Assembly (NCBI GenBank): GCA_009103225.1 | Contig: RHPI01003389.1 | Span: 536,099 to 600,098 of the forward strand | DNA length: 64,000 bases | Direction of reading: 5' to 3' | Source: Chlorokybus atmophyticus | Taxonomy: Eukaryota > Streptophyta > Chlorokybophyceae > Chlorokybales > Chlorokybaceae | In this document: positions 36,986-49,974 of the stretch, in pieces | Numbering within the stretch: position 1 is the stretch's first letter | How the letters are laid out: the number at the start of each line of letters is the position of its first letter | Program-made: the position numbers and the translations under genes | The notes under the pieces: generated by a model | Seen by the model: the letters and a program-made list of their open reading frames with translations, nothing else | What the model was told of the DNA's origin: nothing | The model's database searches: none

Positions 36986-37639
36986 TGCATGCGGGCATGG
37001 CTGATGCTTGTGCGGCAAGCGCACAAGGTTTTGCACGCAAGCCGTATTAGAATATGCTTATATATGGATCGAGCACACATGCACTTGGCCTGCGTCGTCG
37101 TCGTCCGATGCCACTTGGCATGCACCATGGGCCCAGCGGCGGCGGCGGCGGCGGCGGCAGGCTGTGGTTCCTTCTGGCGCTGACACAAAGGTTTGTGCTT
37201 GCTTGCCATCCCTTGCTTGTGCATGGGCCGGTCATGAAGCGTATGCATGATGGCCTGGGCCGTCCTTGCCTTAAACAAGCTGCCTCACGCATACGGAGCG
37301 ACTGTCGTGCAAGCATTGTATATATGACATGCATTTGGCAGCAGGACTTTGCGCTTGCCGCTTGCCACGCGTGGGTTGTTGCAGTTAAGCCTCATAAGTC
37401 ATAGTGTAGTGGCCTTGCTTGGGGAATGCTAGACTATAAATGCCTATAAATGTCCTCTGTCTACACTACGGCTCTTGAGGTTGCTTGTTCGAAGCATTAT
37501 CTGAGTGCAAAACCATCACCAACACCAACAAGGAGGCACACACACAGTTTTGAACGCGACTAGTGTAAAACTTCAGACTTACGAATGCGTACTATCTTAC
37601 AGGGACAGGCATTCAAGGGGAGTTGCGATATCACTCACA
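36986..37639. other. Intergenic with a CGG run (37136-37159)
   Basis: Eight GGC/CGG units at 37136-37159, then AT-richer sequence that probably serves as promoter for the small membrane-protein frame. No other feature seen. Confidence 0.6.
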
Positions 37640-38038
37640 ATGGACATCGCCATGCTGCTGGTGGTTTTGGTCCTGGTTGCAACAGTGGCTGCATTAGCAG
37701 CTTCCGCTCTCGGTGTCAATGCGGACCCGCTGTTTGAGCCTATATCCAGGGTGGGGAAATTTATCAGCGTGGCGCTGGTGGGGACGCTCAGCCTGATTAT
37801 ACGAGGCACTGTGGCGCTGTTGGCTGGGTTCATGAATGCCGTCTTGGCTGCTGTGCAGCAAGCAGGAAGCACTGCTGATACCAACAGCAGTAGTAGACCC
37901 AAACACAAGCAACAACAACAGCAGCAGTATGCTCAGCGGCATGCTTCAAGTCCAGCAGGCAGTGTCCAAACGAGCATGCGCAATGCTTCTCGGGTCCAGA
38001 GTGAACCTCTGCTTAAAGGGTGGTGTGTGGTGATGTAG
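37640..38038 (+). CDS. Small putative membrane protein, 132 residues, no known family
   Basis: Single-exon frame. I start at the ATG at 37640 because a hydrophobic segment follows at once (MLLVVLVLVATVAALAASAL, residues 4-23). The upstream in-frame codons are Gln/His-rich. A second hydrophobic segment lies at about residues 44-75 (FISVALVGTLSLIIRGTVAL and following). The tail is polar and Gln/Ser-rich with a Q run and basic residues. Topology would be two helices with a cytosolic or lumenal tail. No homologue is recognised. It could be a chance frame, but the order of hydrophobic and polar parts looks genuine. Confidence 0.5.
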   Translation: MDIAMLLVVLVLVATVAALAASALGVNADPLFEPISRVGKFISVALVGTLSLIIRGTVALLAGFMNAVLAAVQQAGSTADTNSSSRPKHKQQQQQQYAQRHASSPAGSVQTSMRNASRVQSEPLLKGWCVVM

Positions 38039-38614
38039 GTGTTTGTACAAAAGCTTGGTGTTTGACACAGGAATAGTACTGTGCCCCAGCTCCCTGTGTA
38101 CATACATGTCTAACGGGGGTTGTTGCTGTTGCTTGTGTATTTGTGTTGATGACTGCATGGTATGCCGCTGCAGCAGAGTGTGTATGCATGCCTAACAGCC
38201 CCGCGCATATCCTGTACACTGTATAACTACAATAACTGAACAATGGCCATGCCGTAGGCAGCAACTTGCAGGACCCTGAGAGGTTGGTACATTGAACTGG
38301 CTACGTGCACTGCTGTGCCGCTTCAGATATCTGTGAGGTCATGTCACGTGAGCACTACGCACGCAAGCAGCCCATGCATATGCACTCCCTCGTTTCTAAT
38401 GCAATGCCAGCACAGATATGGCAGGAGACCATGTGCCAGTGACTGCCAGCGTTTGTACACCATGCAATGCCAGGCTTGGGCATGCATCAACAGCATGGCC
38501 GCACACTGCTTCCTAACGTCCAATGAGTCAGCCATGCATGATATGGTATGCATTACAGTGCGCTCCGAGCTTGTTGCTGCAGCCACACCTCAGCCACAGG
38601 CCAAATACCTCATG
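38039..38614. other. Intergenic, nothing recognised
   Basis: Between the small membrane-protein frame and the 3' end of mitochondrial IF3. No domain, repeat or RNA gene seen. Confidence 0.5.
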
Positions 38615-41292
38615 TCAGCTAGCGGATACGTGCATCCTAGGCGTTTGACGCAATTCCAAAATGCTGCTATCACCTGCCTTGGCTAAATGTCGGCCATCGG
38701 CTTCCCTTATCGGGTCGCTTCTCGCAATCGCTTCGTCTTCTGCACCGCTGCTTTCTGGGCTCGACAAGCTTTCTCTGCGCAGCGGCAGCGGCGAGAGCGT
38801 GACAAACTGGCGCGCCCCAACCCGCTGCGGAGCAATGTCTATGCGCGCCAGGTGCTGCACCTGCACATACTCAGGCACAACACAAGCATGGCGTTGTTAT
38901 GATGTTACAATAGTCTGCAGTGTGATTGTGCACGGCATAAGCATGCAACCACAGACGAGAGAGCCAGCTCATGTCCATTCCGCTCCACTTTGGTAACAAT
39001 ACTTGAGCCTTTGGCGCAGACCGCAAGCGCACGCATGCATGTTAGCTGCATGAAAAGATGTCAACATGCCTTGATAGATGGACAAGCATAGCATGGTGCT
39101 GATATGTACCTGCTGCATGACAAGGTCCAGGTGATTTCCACCCTTGTTCTTTTTGTCATCGTCCTTCTTGAACGTGATCACAACCTTTACTTTCATGCCC
39201 TCTTGCAAGAACTTTGCCGCAAGCTTGGCTTGCCGGCGCAGGTCATTCATTGCCTGCAATGATTGATCGCATCATGCGACATGTGACGCTTGATATGCAT
39301 ACAAAAGCCAACATCCGATTGTGCAATCACCACAGATGCTTGACTCAACCGGCCTGCTGTAATGCCGTACCGTCCGTGCGGTGAGGTGCACCTCTTTCAA
39401 CACATCAGCTCGTCTCTTGTCCATCTGCAAGTTGCGCGTGAGACACAAGATCAATACGAACAACCACAACCGTGGCGTTACAAGAAAGCAACTGTGGTGG
39501 GTGAGAGGGAGCAACCAGTGCATTGTGGGGTATGTTGAAGTGGCTGGCTGTATATGCATCATATGTGCCTCTGACTACGCTGAAGTTGCACCTGCTTCTT
39601 TTTGACGTCTTCATTCTTGAGCTTCTGTTCAAATCTGACTTTTGCCCACTTCATTAATTTAACCACGGGAGGGTCTGCATTGGGGTCAACCTGTTTGCAA
39701 ACCACAATACGCGTCACACCGGTGAGGCTGCAAACGTGGTGAAAGCATACTTGAGTGCTGAAAGCGTGAAACACATCTGGTAGCACTGGTTGTAAGTCTT
39801 AAATGACTGAGTGTGAACTAAGGCACTAGGCGCATAATGCAGTGGCGGGCATGGCCGGGAGCAAGGCATGCATATACCATGGCTCACAAGAGGGTAAGTG
39901 CGCTTGCCTCGACGAGATCAAGCTTCGCTTCCTCTGCCAAGCGCAGGGCTTCTGTGCGTGACATGATCTTGTGGCCCCTGTCTGGGAAGGTCACAACACA
40001 TAAGTGTGGGGCAAGGCTGAGGAGTGTCACATTATTACGCAACAACAGGCCAATCCCCTCACCATCATCAAACACGATGCGCAACACCTTTGCAGAAATC
40101 TTCTTGTTGACTTTGCGCTCTGGCTTCTTAACAAGTGACCGCTGCAGCTCGGCATCAGAGGGGTTCTGTCACGCGCAAGGGATCAATGGTGCTGTATGTA
40201 ATTGTGATGTACTGGGTATAAACATGTAATGTACACAACCAGCATGATTGTTGATGCCAATATCACAAAGGCCTTTTTCATTTGCGTTACTGGACCAATC
40301 TCAACAAGTAGTCTCAAGCCAAAAGGACCCTTGTTCTTGGCTCATACGCAAGTGACCGTAATGCCAAGAGAGCAACAGCGAGCATGTGTAATGACAGCAC
40401 TAATCGACACTGTGTGGTATTCACAGATGCCTGCAGAGTTGGAACGCCACTGATGAGGTCGCAACAACAAGGGTGGTGTCGACACGGACCTACATGAACT
40501 GACTGAAGTTTAGTCTGCTATGAGAACTGAACATGGTTGAACGTAGATGCCTTTTGATGCAACAACGCAGGGAAGTGCTTACCAACGTCATTTCCAAAAA
40601 GTGCTGTCAAGTATACTGTTTGATCAGGTGATGCAGGGAACTATGCCGTGCCCAAGCAATTGTACATCTGTAATTGAGTGAAAAGCGCACCACAATATGA
40701 TTCAGAAATGCAACCACACTGATAGGCACGTGAATGTGTCCGTTGTGCAGTGGATTAACACAGCGCAGTATACGTAAATGATGGCCGCCATGCCGCAAAT
40801 CGACGTACAATTGGTTGCAATGACACTGAGTTATGTTGAACAAGAGCTGTGTAACTATAGCTTGTAACAAAAGCTTTGCTCACACTCAGCCTACCAAGCA
40901 TGCTGGCTAGCATATTGGTTCAGCAAATGTTTGTGCTGGCAGCTGAAGGAAAGATTATGTATGTAACTTGCTTGCATGTGGCTGCAGCGCACCTTTTTGC
41001 TGCGCTTGAACTGAATTGGTATGGACAGGTGCCTAAAGCTCCCCCCAGGCCAATACCCTCCTTGCCGTAAGCTGCTCAATGGATAAAGCAACCCTCCTGT
41101 TGCGGCTCCAGCTGGGAGCCTGCTGCTCGCCGTCCAGCCGCCGGACCTCGACGCGGAGGCTGCCGCCGACGAGAAGAAGGAGGAGGAGAAGGGTGAGGAC
41201 AACCACAAGGCGGGTGCAGTCGGCGCCGAGCCGCGCAGCAACCTGCTGCACCTTGCCCGCCTAAGAAGGCCCACGCCCGCCCGCCCCAGCAT
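38615..41292 (-). CDS. Translation initiation factor IF-3, organellar (probably mitochondrial)
   Basis: Minus strand, seven exons: 41292-40993, 40165-40063, 39981-39908, 39690-39592, 39424-39371, 39253-39110, 38860-38615; 339 residues, closed frame. Exon 1 is an Arg/Ser/Ala-rich transit peptide (MLGRAGVGLLRRARCSRLLR). The IF3 N-domain follows: KPERKVNKKISAKVLRIV, SRTEALRLAEEAKLDLVEVD, PNADPPVVKLMKWAK. The helical linker is Lys-rich, then the C-domain: LTARTAMNDLRRQAKLAAKF, LQEGMKVKVVITFKK, LARIDIAPQRV. A Lys/Asp insert (DDDKKNKGGN) and a roughly 50-residue acidic tail exceed bacterial IF3. It should bind the small organellar ribosomal subunit and police start-codon pairing. Intron 3 uses a GC donor (GAG|GCAAGC). 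Mitochondrial rather than plastid targeting is a guess from the presequence. Confidence 0.9.
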
Positions 41293-42779
41293 CTCACGCT
41301 GGAGGGGCTGACGGTGGAGTGAGCGTATAGGGGACGTGGACCGAGTGCGAGTGCTTGGGGAGAGAGTTGATGTGAAGCAGTGTATGAATGCAGCAGTTGC
41401 AACTGTTGCATGCACCCAGACCAAATGGATTGTACATGTTTCGTGAATGGCAGATGTATGACAGATGCGTCTCACTTTCATACACCTACTGATGTGGGCC
41501 CAATTGATGTGCAAGCATTGGGCCCAATGCTTGCACACGTGGAGAGGCACATGGCGACAACAAGGTTAGTCGTTGTCAGGTGCCACTTCTTCAGAACATG
41601 TTTCAAAGATACAATGTACTTCAATGGGCACAGGGTTCGTGTTCACAATCACGCATACCCATACATTTCCCACAAGTCACGCAATCACTCATTCAACAAG
41701 TGCATCACAACATTGCTAGGCCACATCCTCCACTAACAAGTTCGCTGCAGGCAATAATATGATAAATAACATGGCAAATGACACGTGATATATGTATGTC
41801 ACATAGTAGCGCATATAACATATGATTCATGTATACATATGTATGTGCACACTTTAGCCTTACAAATTTTTACTCTTTTACATGAAAGTGTGCGTGTGTG
41901 TGCTGCCATTGGCTAACGGCTGTGTTTGTGAGTTGCAAGTGGTTAGGGTGTTCCTGCTTCTTAACATTAACGAATGAGTCATCATCGTTGTTGCCAATCA
42001 AAAACAATTGCACGTCGGATGTGCACTCGTATGCATAAGCACTGAGGTGTTGATTGTGGCAGTGGTTAAGCGCCGGTATACTCAGTAGAATTTGTTCAAA
42101 CAACACCTGAGTGCGTTCGTGCTTTATTTTATGCATATACGCTATAATTATAACAGTCAGTAATCATACTACTTCAACACGTGTTGACGAGGATTAATGG
42201 GCGAAATGACGAGCCAGCTAGCATGCTCACATGCATCTCTAGTCAAAGGCTATCTAATTAAAAGAATCTCTCAGAATTAATTTGATCAAAATAAGTGAAA
42301 AAGTGACAATAATTAATTTACAAATGATATGATCATAACTGTTAAGAAAAGTAGGAGCTACCACCTGCAGCGTGGTAGGATAATCTGTCAAAAGTTTAAT
42401 AGCGCCGTCGATATTGTATGACCGTTTCCCGTTAAAAAAGCAAATTCATCTGATACTTGGTGTTTAGTTTTAAGAATGAAAACGGGGTATTCGTGTTTCA
42501 GCTGTAAGTGGGCGATCTTGATTAGTTAAAAGACACCTCGTCGCCGAACATGCACAGGCTGGCCACCACATTGGTCCCCCCAAACACAGCATGGTCAATC
42601 GGTCAATTGGTTCAATTAATTACCAAACGTTGCAAACTTTGCACGGTGACAAGGGTTTGAGAGACTGACGGGTGCCTGACCCTGCCTGACCCTACCTGAC
42701 GTAACGGATTGGTCCATAAAGGGACTTTTTAGAACGGCCGTTACTATTAAGCAACATATACCGGCAAGCGGTCGACCGA
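41293..42779. other. Intergenic, no gene recognised
   Basis: Upstream of IF3. From about 41750 the base composition turns AT-rich, marking the change from gene-rich to repeat-rich DNA. Holds a 28-bp palindrome. Confidence 0.5.
41509..41536. repeat. Perfect 28-bp palindrome without spacer
   Basis: GTGCAAGCATTGGG is followed directly by its exact reverse complement. Confidence 0.95.
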
Positions 42780-44260
42780 TAAGTACAATCGACGGCGGCC
42801 TGCCTGTGACGGCAACACCGCACATTAAGGTGACGGCCGATTGTCGGTCGTCCCATTTGCGCGATGGTGACCTATCTGTAAAGCAGATAAGTCACGTTTT
42901 GGTCACATACAGTGACGGCCGACCGTCGGTCGTACCCTGACCGTCAAAAAATATGCGCGACGGCCTGCCTATTTTGGCAAGCCAGTCACCGTTAATCCCT
43001 ATCAGGTGACCTTATCGCGTTTATGAAATGACGGCGGATCGCCGGTCGTGCACTTAACGCGGCGGCGACCTACTCATTGTGCGCAAAGTATGATAAGCAA
43101 GTGACCGCCGGTCCATAAAGGTCGGCAAGCCGGGACGGTGGTACCGGCCGGCAAGTCGAGACGCTAGTACAATGCAGCCGCCGTACTATGTCAATGGTAC
43201 GAACAGTGCCATTGTCGCAATGGCACAAGCGTATCATTAGTATGGTACGCTAGTGCCATTGCGACAATGGTACTTTCGTACCATTATAATAGTACAATAC
43301 GAAATGCCGTTGCGAGTCACATTTTGACAACGCGTTTGAGTAACATGGGCTGCCCAAGTTATTCAAACGCTCAACGGCTTCAAGTTGAACAGAGTGTTGT
43401 GGGCGGCGGCGGCAACAGCTAACGGTAGGTGAGCTTGGTTGCTGTCTGACGTTGTACTACACGCAACTCCGCATGCCATCTAACCATCCTCCTTGCGTTA
43501 GGGCGGCCAGGCCAGGCCAGGCCAGGCTAGGCTAGGCCAGGCCAGGCTAGGCCAGACCAGGCCAGGCGGCGGCAGCGGCGGCGGTAAAGGAACGGCGGCG
43601 GAGCGGGAGCGGGCGGTGCAGGAGCCGCAGCTCAGTACAAGGGTAGTACTAGCAGTAGTACCTAAGGTAGTAGTAGCAGTCGTGGTAGTGGTAGCAGTAG
43701 TGGTAGTCTAGTTGTACTTGCATTTGTAGTAGTAGCTCAGTATATTACATTGTAATTTATTTATTTTTTTGTTTTTTATTATTTGTGACGCATTCTTGCA
43801 CAGCTGATAACGACAATCACGTGTGACACCTAATCATAATTAAGCGGTACCAGCAGGTACCTTTGAAGGTACACATCATTAACGTGAGGTACCTTAAGGT
43901 ACCTCACAATTTCGCTTAGTTAGCGTGCAGTCGCCGGTACCTAATTGATAGGTACCGGTCAGCAACCTGCTAGTTAGGTCAAGTCCCCTTTGCTTAACTG
44001 TTGAGTACCTGACAGGTACCTATTAATTAGGGTCAGTCCCTTCATGCAGACGGCCGCCAACTAATGGTGACGGCCGTTATGCTCAGGTCCCTGTATCGAC
44101 ATTGCCGGTAGACTGAAGGTCGACAGTCTAAATGAGTATCCTCAGGTGCACGGCCGTTGCCAATGTTCAGTGGTCGGCCGGCAGGGGAAACATTTTGCGA
44201 CGAACCCGGTCGCACAACAAGGCGCTTATCTTGACGTACCATGACACGAATAAACACGCT
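42780..44260. repeat. Repeat block rich in CGGCCG, GGTACC and GGCCA motifs
   Basis: Irregularly spaced copies of a GACGGCCGAYYGTCGGTCGT-like motif at about 42836, 42913 and 43029. Paired hairpins GTGCCATTG-TCG-CAATGGCAC at 43206-43226 and a near-copy with the loop reversed at 43253-43273. A GGCCA/GGCTA minisatellite at 43502-43569. GTA/GTG trinucleotide runs at about 43640-43740. A series of GGTACC palindromes, including a perfect 24-bp one at 43884-43907. No coding potential recognised. Probably debris of non-autonomous elements. Confidence 0.75.
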
Positions 44261-44342
44261 GGCTATATGGCTATATCATATAGCCATGATGGAATGAGGC
44301 ATATATGAGACATGTGGCTCCCCCTATGGCAGCAACTTTTGC

Positions 44343-44398
44343 TGCCGTAGCTTAGTGGTTAAGGCGCCGATGTTACATTGCCTAACTGGAACCAGGAC
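44343..44398 (+). other. tRNA-like fragment (A-box only)
   Basis: GTAGCTTAGTGGTTAAGGCG resembles the D-arm/A-box of the SINE-like modules at 55.4 and 60.5 kb. No B-box or closed acceptor stem follows, so it is not a functional tRNA. Confidence 0.4.
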
Positions 44399-46689
44399 AA
44401 GATGGATGCAAAAGAGCTTGCATGCTGTCATGCCTATATGGCGGGTGAAAGTCACTCTTTATATACCTACTTTAATCGAAAGATGTGGCTGTCGAATTAC
44501 CCAATGTGGACTTATCACGTACCAAGCGCTGTACTGCTTGGTACACTTAAGTCTTACAAACACGTCTCCGTATTTTGAGCCTGAGAATGTTTGAACACTA
44601 CTTCACAAGGCGTTGCTGAGGCTTACGCAGAGCTGAAAAATGCCTGAGGTGATGTGAACCCAAAGTACTACGAGTTGCCATATGATGTGCCAGCCTTTCG
44701 TATAGTGAGCAACGATGGCAAACCGCAGGATGGCTTGCGGATTGCTATTGATGCGACAGTTTTAGCCAGTAGTAGCTTAGCAAATAACAAGTGCATGTGT
44801 ACTTAACATTAGGCTAGCAGCTGTGCTCTTTTAAGTGCTTGTACTTGTTTATAGGAGTATTGAAAGTTGACCTTGAGGGCCATGAGATTGTGGAAAAAAT
44901 GACGTTTTGTGCAACATGTCATATCAAAATGGGCAAAAACAATAAAGGGCCACTTCACAAAATTGGTGTTTCGGTTATATAAAAAAACAATATGGACACG
45001 ATTATTAATCACATACTCATATCATACGAGTGTGTTCTTGTTGACATTCGAGTCGTATGTCAATTAGCTTGACGAATGTTTTTCACAACTCTACACATCA
45101 CAAAGAATGCTCTATTATGAGGGTGTTGTTGTTGCCTACTGGTAAAGTACATGTTTGAGTATAGATACTGGCTAGCCTAGTGTTAAGGATTGTGAGACCT
45201 AACATGTTAAATACATCATCTCAAGGTTGATACTCCCGAGTTTGATAATCCCTATGTAGCGAATATTAGCATGTGCGTGTGACAATTTCACAATTACTTA
45301 CTTGCTGGTCGGCTTGGCAAACATATGCACAAGCACAAGGACTTACTATACCTCGTGAATGGAAGTCCCACCAGCCACCATCAGTGCAGCTCTTCGCTTG
45401 AAAGTCACCGCACCACAAGGAGAGGACGCCCACCTCAGCAACACCTTCTTACACGCTAAGTCACTTGGCATGAGTAGTGCTTACACACACATGCACATAA
45501 GGTGGCGCACACATGCGCATACACACTAGCACACCCCACAAGGGATGAGAGGGAGAGCCCCTTCAACAGCTACCAGCCAGGCACCTCACGCACAAGGGGT
45601 GTCTCACGAGTAGAGGGGACAGAGCGTGGACGGGTTGTTGGCTCCAGCACGTAGCATATGAGCAAACTTGCAAACAAGTGCTACTTGCTTGTTGGCTGAC
45701 AACTTTTGTTTGTGTCAAAACTTTGCCAACACAAGACCTATATTATTTCGAATCAGCTCTTAATATGCATATGGCGCAACAACACGCGACGCTTGATAAA
45801 ATGTTTCGCTTACTTGATAAAATGTTTCCAACAAGCACGAGTTGTTATCTCTTGACATTGCAATCTATTGTACAAACAACTGCTATGTTGGCGTGTGTCA
45901 CCTACTAAGCTGTTTACGACGTCTACAACACATCTAAACACATTTCGTGACACTTGTCTTAAATGACAAATACGGACTCCTTCATCTTCTTCCATGTGGT
46001 TCGTGATGACTCGCTTTGCTCTACTCATTGTTCACGGCGCTCTCTTTCCATCGCAATCGTGCAACACACCTCCGCAAGTCTACTGATATTCTGACAGCTT
46101 TATACGGATGCGGTGGCAGAAAGTAAAGATATCTTCTGAGACACTCTTGTGCTGTAACAATTGAGTCATTGACTCTGCGGTAGTAGGCGTCAGTTATATA
46201 TATTGTGTCTGCAGGTATGATGACGCCGTAAGCGTCTGGGCGCATCGCCGATCCCACGTTCCGTGTGGCTTGTTTTGCATTCTGAAGAACCCAGTATGGC
46301 GCAAAGTCTTCATATTCGGCGAGGTCTTGTCCGCGGCGACTATAAAGGTTTCGCTAACGCAAATTGACAAAGCCAGCGCTTCTTGGTTTTATGGGAGAAG
46401 CTGCACAAGCACGCACTATTAGCCAATGCACCAAAACTCAAGGTATAGGCTATATTTACATTTTGTTCGACGTCTTCAGCGACCCCTTCAAATGCAATCA
46501 GCTTTTGCCGTCTCCAAATTGGCACATGTGATCGTTTGAGGCAGTGCGTGTAATCTTCATCATCTAGACAGTTGGCGCAAAAACAGGATAACTTTTAAGA
46601 AGTGAAGCGGTCGACTTCTCCTGTGCTTGTGACGCATTGAAACTGTTGCATGCCCGGCACTGAGCAATATGAGCGACCAACTTCACAAT
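44399..46689. other. Decayed mobile-element sequence, no intact gene
   Basis: Short protein-like stretches (ACCHAYMAGESHSLYTYFNR near 44415-44480, +) are broken by stops. AT-rich with several TTGGCAAA/TTTGCCAA repeats. Nothing could be assigned. Confidence 0.4.
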
Positions 46690-48830
46690 GGTCTACCTCT
46701 TCAAGCTCCACGAGATGCACAAAACTCTTTTTATTTTAAACATGTTCTTTGCGAGATGCATACGAGGACTCGGCACCTCTGTTGTACATTACTTTCGCAA
46801 ATCGCACGATGGTTGCTGCATTGAAAATCTCAACACCTTGTTCGCTGGCTCGATCTATATGCCGCTTATATGTTCCTCCCTGCCCATCATGTTCACCCTT
46901 GCCGTGTTAAGGACATGGGTAATGCCAGTCCATCTTGATGGTGTGCAAATTGTCTTCATCCATGTTGTCAGAATGCACACGTGCTGCTGGTGTGCTGTAT
47001 TGCGCCACTTGAGCAAAGTAATTGGCGCATTTGTATTGCACAGCACAGGTATCGCTCTAACTGACCACCTTCTGCACACTGATGTCTCGTTGCTTATAGT
47101 CATTGAGTAATCGCTTTATGCAATGATGCTCAAAAAAGCTATCCTTTTCAAGATCATTGGAGATCCAGAATGCACCTGCGAGGGATTGAAAGCAAGGACA
47201 CGTTCAACTCAAGTTAACCAGTTGGCAAACTCTTGACAACATAAGCCTTAATTTACCTTTTTGATGCGTACGGGTTCATCTTCGCTCGATGTCACTCCGT
47301 CAATGTGTTGCTGAGCGTGACGCCAGATTATTTGCACCATGATCACCACCGATTTGCTGGCAAAGTGTTGTTGCATCAACTCGTGGTTAGGCTTGAATGC
47401 GTAGTCCTCTACAAAATCGCTGATACTGATGACCGTATTTTTTCCAAAAGTTTGCAAATACTGCCTCTGCTGCTTTCCTTGCCACTGCAACAAGAACGAG
47501 TGTAGCTTGAAGCCTTCAAGCTGTCGTTGGAGTTTGGTGATGAATTTGACAAAGGTCATGGTCTGCTCGAGAAAGTCCACCCTTGCGTACTCACGAACTT
47601 CGCCGTTTTCTCCCTTGCTTGGTTGCATGCTTTTAACGCAGAGCCTCGGCTACAGCATTTGCTGTTTGTCTGCAAGTTTTTTTTGGTCAGGTGGAAAATG
47701 TGATCCAATCGCAATGAGGACAGTCTCCTGTTATGCAAAGATGGTTGGTATACAGACTGTCGCTTTTTTTGTCGCAAGATGTGAAAACTACCAGCCTTGT
47801 GCCTTAAGTATCTGATGAAGGTGAGTTTAGTAGCTGACATCTGGTGTACAGCTTGCATCTACATTTGTGTCGGCATGTGCAATCCTTCTTGACCTGAACA
47901 AAACAAAGCATAAGATAATACTTTTAATCAGTGAACTACGTCACAGGGAGGCTTGCGGCGTACCTGACATACACTGCATCTGCAGTTGGCGTGCTTCTTT
48001 TTTCGAAATTGAGACAGCGCCATGACAAGCTCTTTCACCTCTGTATGTTGCGAGCATACGCATACATGCCGAACATCTCGTCCACCCACATAGTAGGGCT
48101 TTAATCTTTCAAATATACGTTGATGCACGATTATATCAAGATTTTCCGCGCGAAACTATAGTTATAAAGCCGTTTGTGTAGTGCCCTCCACAAAGCGTTT
48201 GGTAATAAACTCTCCATGATGCCGTTGTCCATTCGCGTCGCGGAGCAGTCTCTTGTCACGTTTGCATGCTGACTCTCTGGTGTTGCAAGTTCAAGACTCT
48301 TCTATATGTTGCCTTATAGGTAGCGTCACTGTGTCTTTGCGCATCTGTCGCTTTCGGGTACTCCAATCATTTTGTAGTTAACTAGTTGTTAAAATCGCTT
48401 ACGACGATGTTTAGTACGGATGCTATATCTAATACGCGTCTTTTGTCTTTGTCAGCTAGCGTTGATCTAGCTGCTTTTAATAGAACGTTTTTAGCTGTTA
48501 TATAGGCGTTATAGTGAGCGTTCTTGACGTTGCTGTAGGCGCTGACTTGAACATGGCAGCGATGGTCTTGGTCTCTGCATACGCTTTGCTAACGATCCCC
48601 AAATCTTCATCTTGAGCAACTGCAGCTGCATGACCGAGATCCTTGATTGGTTTCTTAAGCACATCAGCTTTGTATGTGTCATCCTCATAAGAGTGTTTCT
48701 GGAGAATTGCGTGGATTGCAGCAAAGGTATGCTTGATTCTGTTTTCTTTTGCTCTCTGGCGTACGGCTTGAGACTGCGATTTCTTATTCACCAACCTGCG
48801 CATGGTTGTATGTGCTTATAAGCTCTGTAA
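46690..48830 (-). pseudogene. Relic of a DDE transposase with the GKG...DGxGG...K motif
   Basis: On the minus strand, 47248-47628 reads as a long frame including QWQGKQQRQYLQTFGKNTV and DFVEDYAFKPNHELMQQHFA. Further 3' (about 46790-46945), after frame changes and a stop, comes HGKGEHDGQGGTYKRHIDRA and then AATIVRFAK. This order (a D-x-ENY-like block, then a GHGKG-DG-GG-K block) is typical of a eukaryotic transposase group found in many protist and algal genomes; I know the motif but not a firm family name. A Lys-rich frame at 48498-48803 may be its N-terminal part. Stops and frameshifts show that it is inactive. Confidence 0.55.
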
Positions 48831-49963
<1,133 letters not shown>

Positions 49964-49974
49964 TACACTCAATN

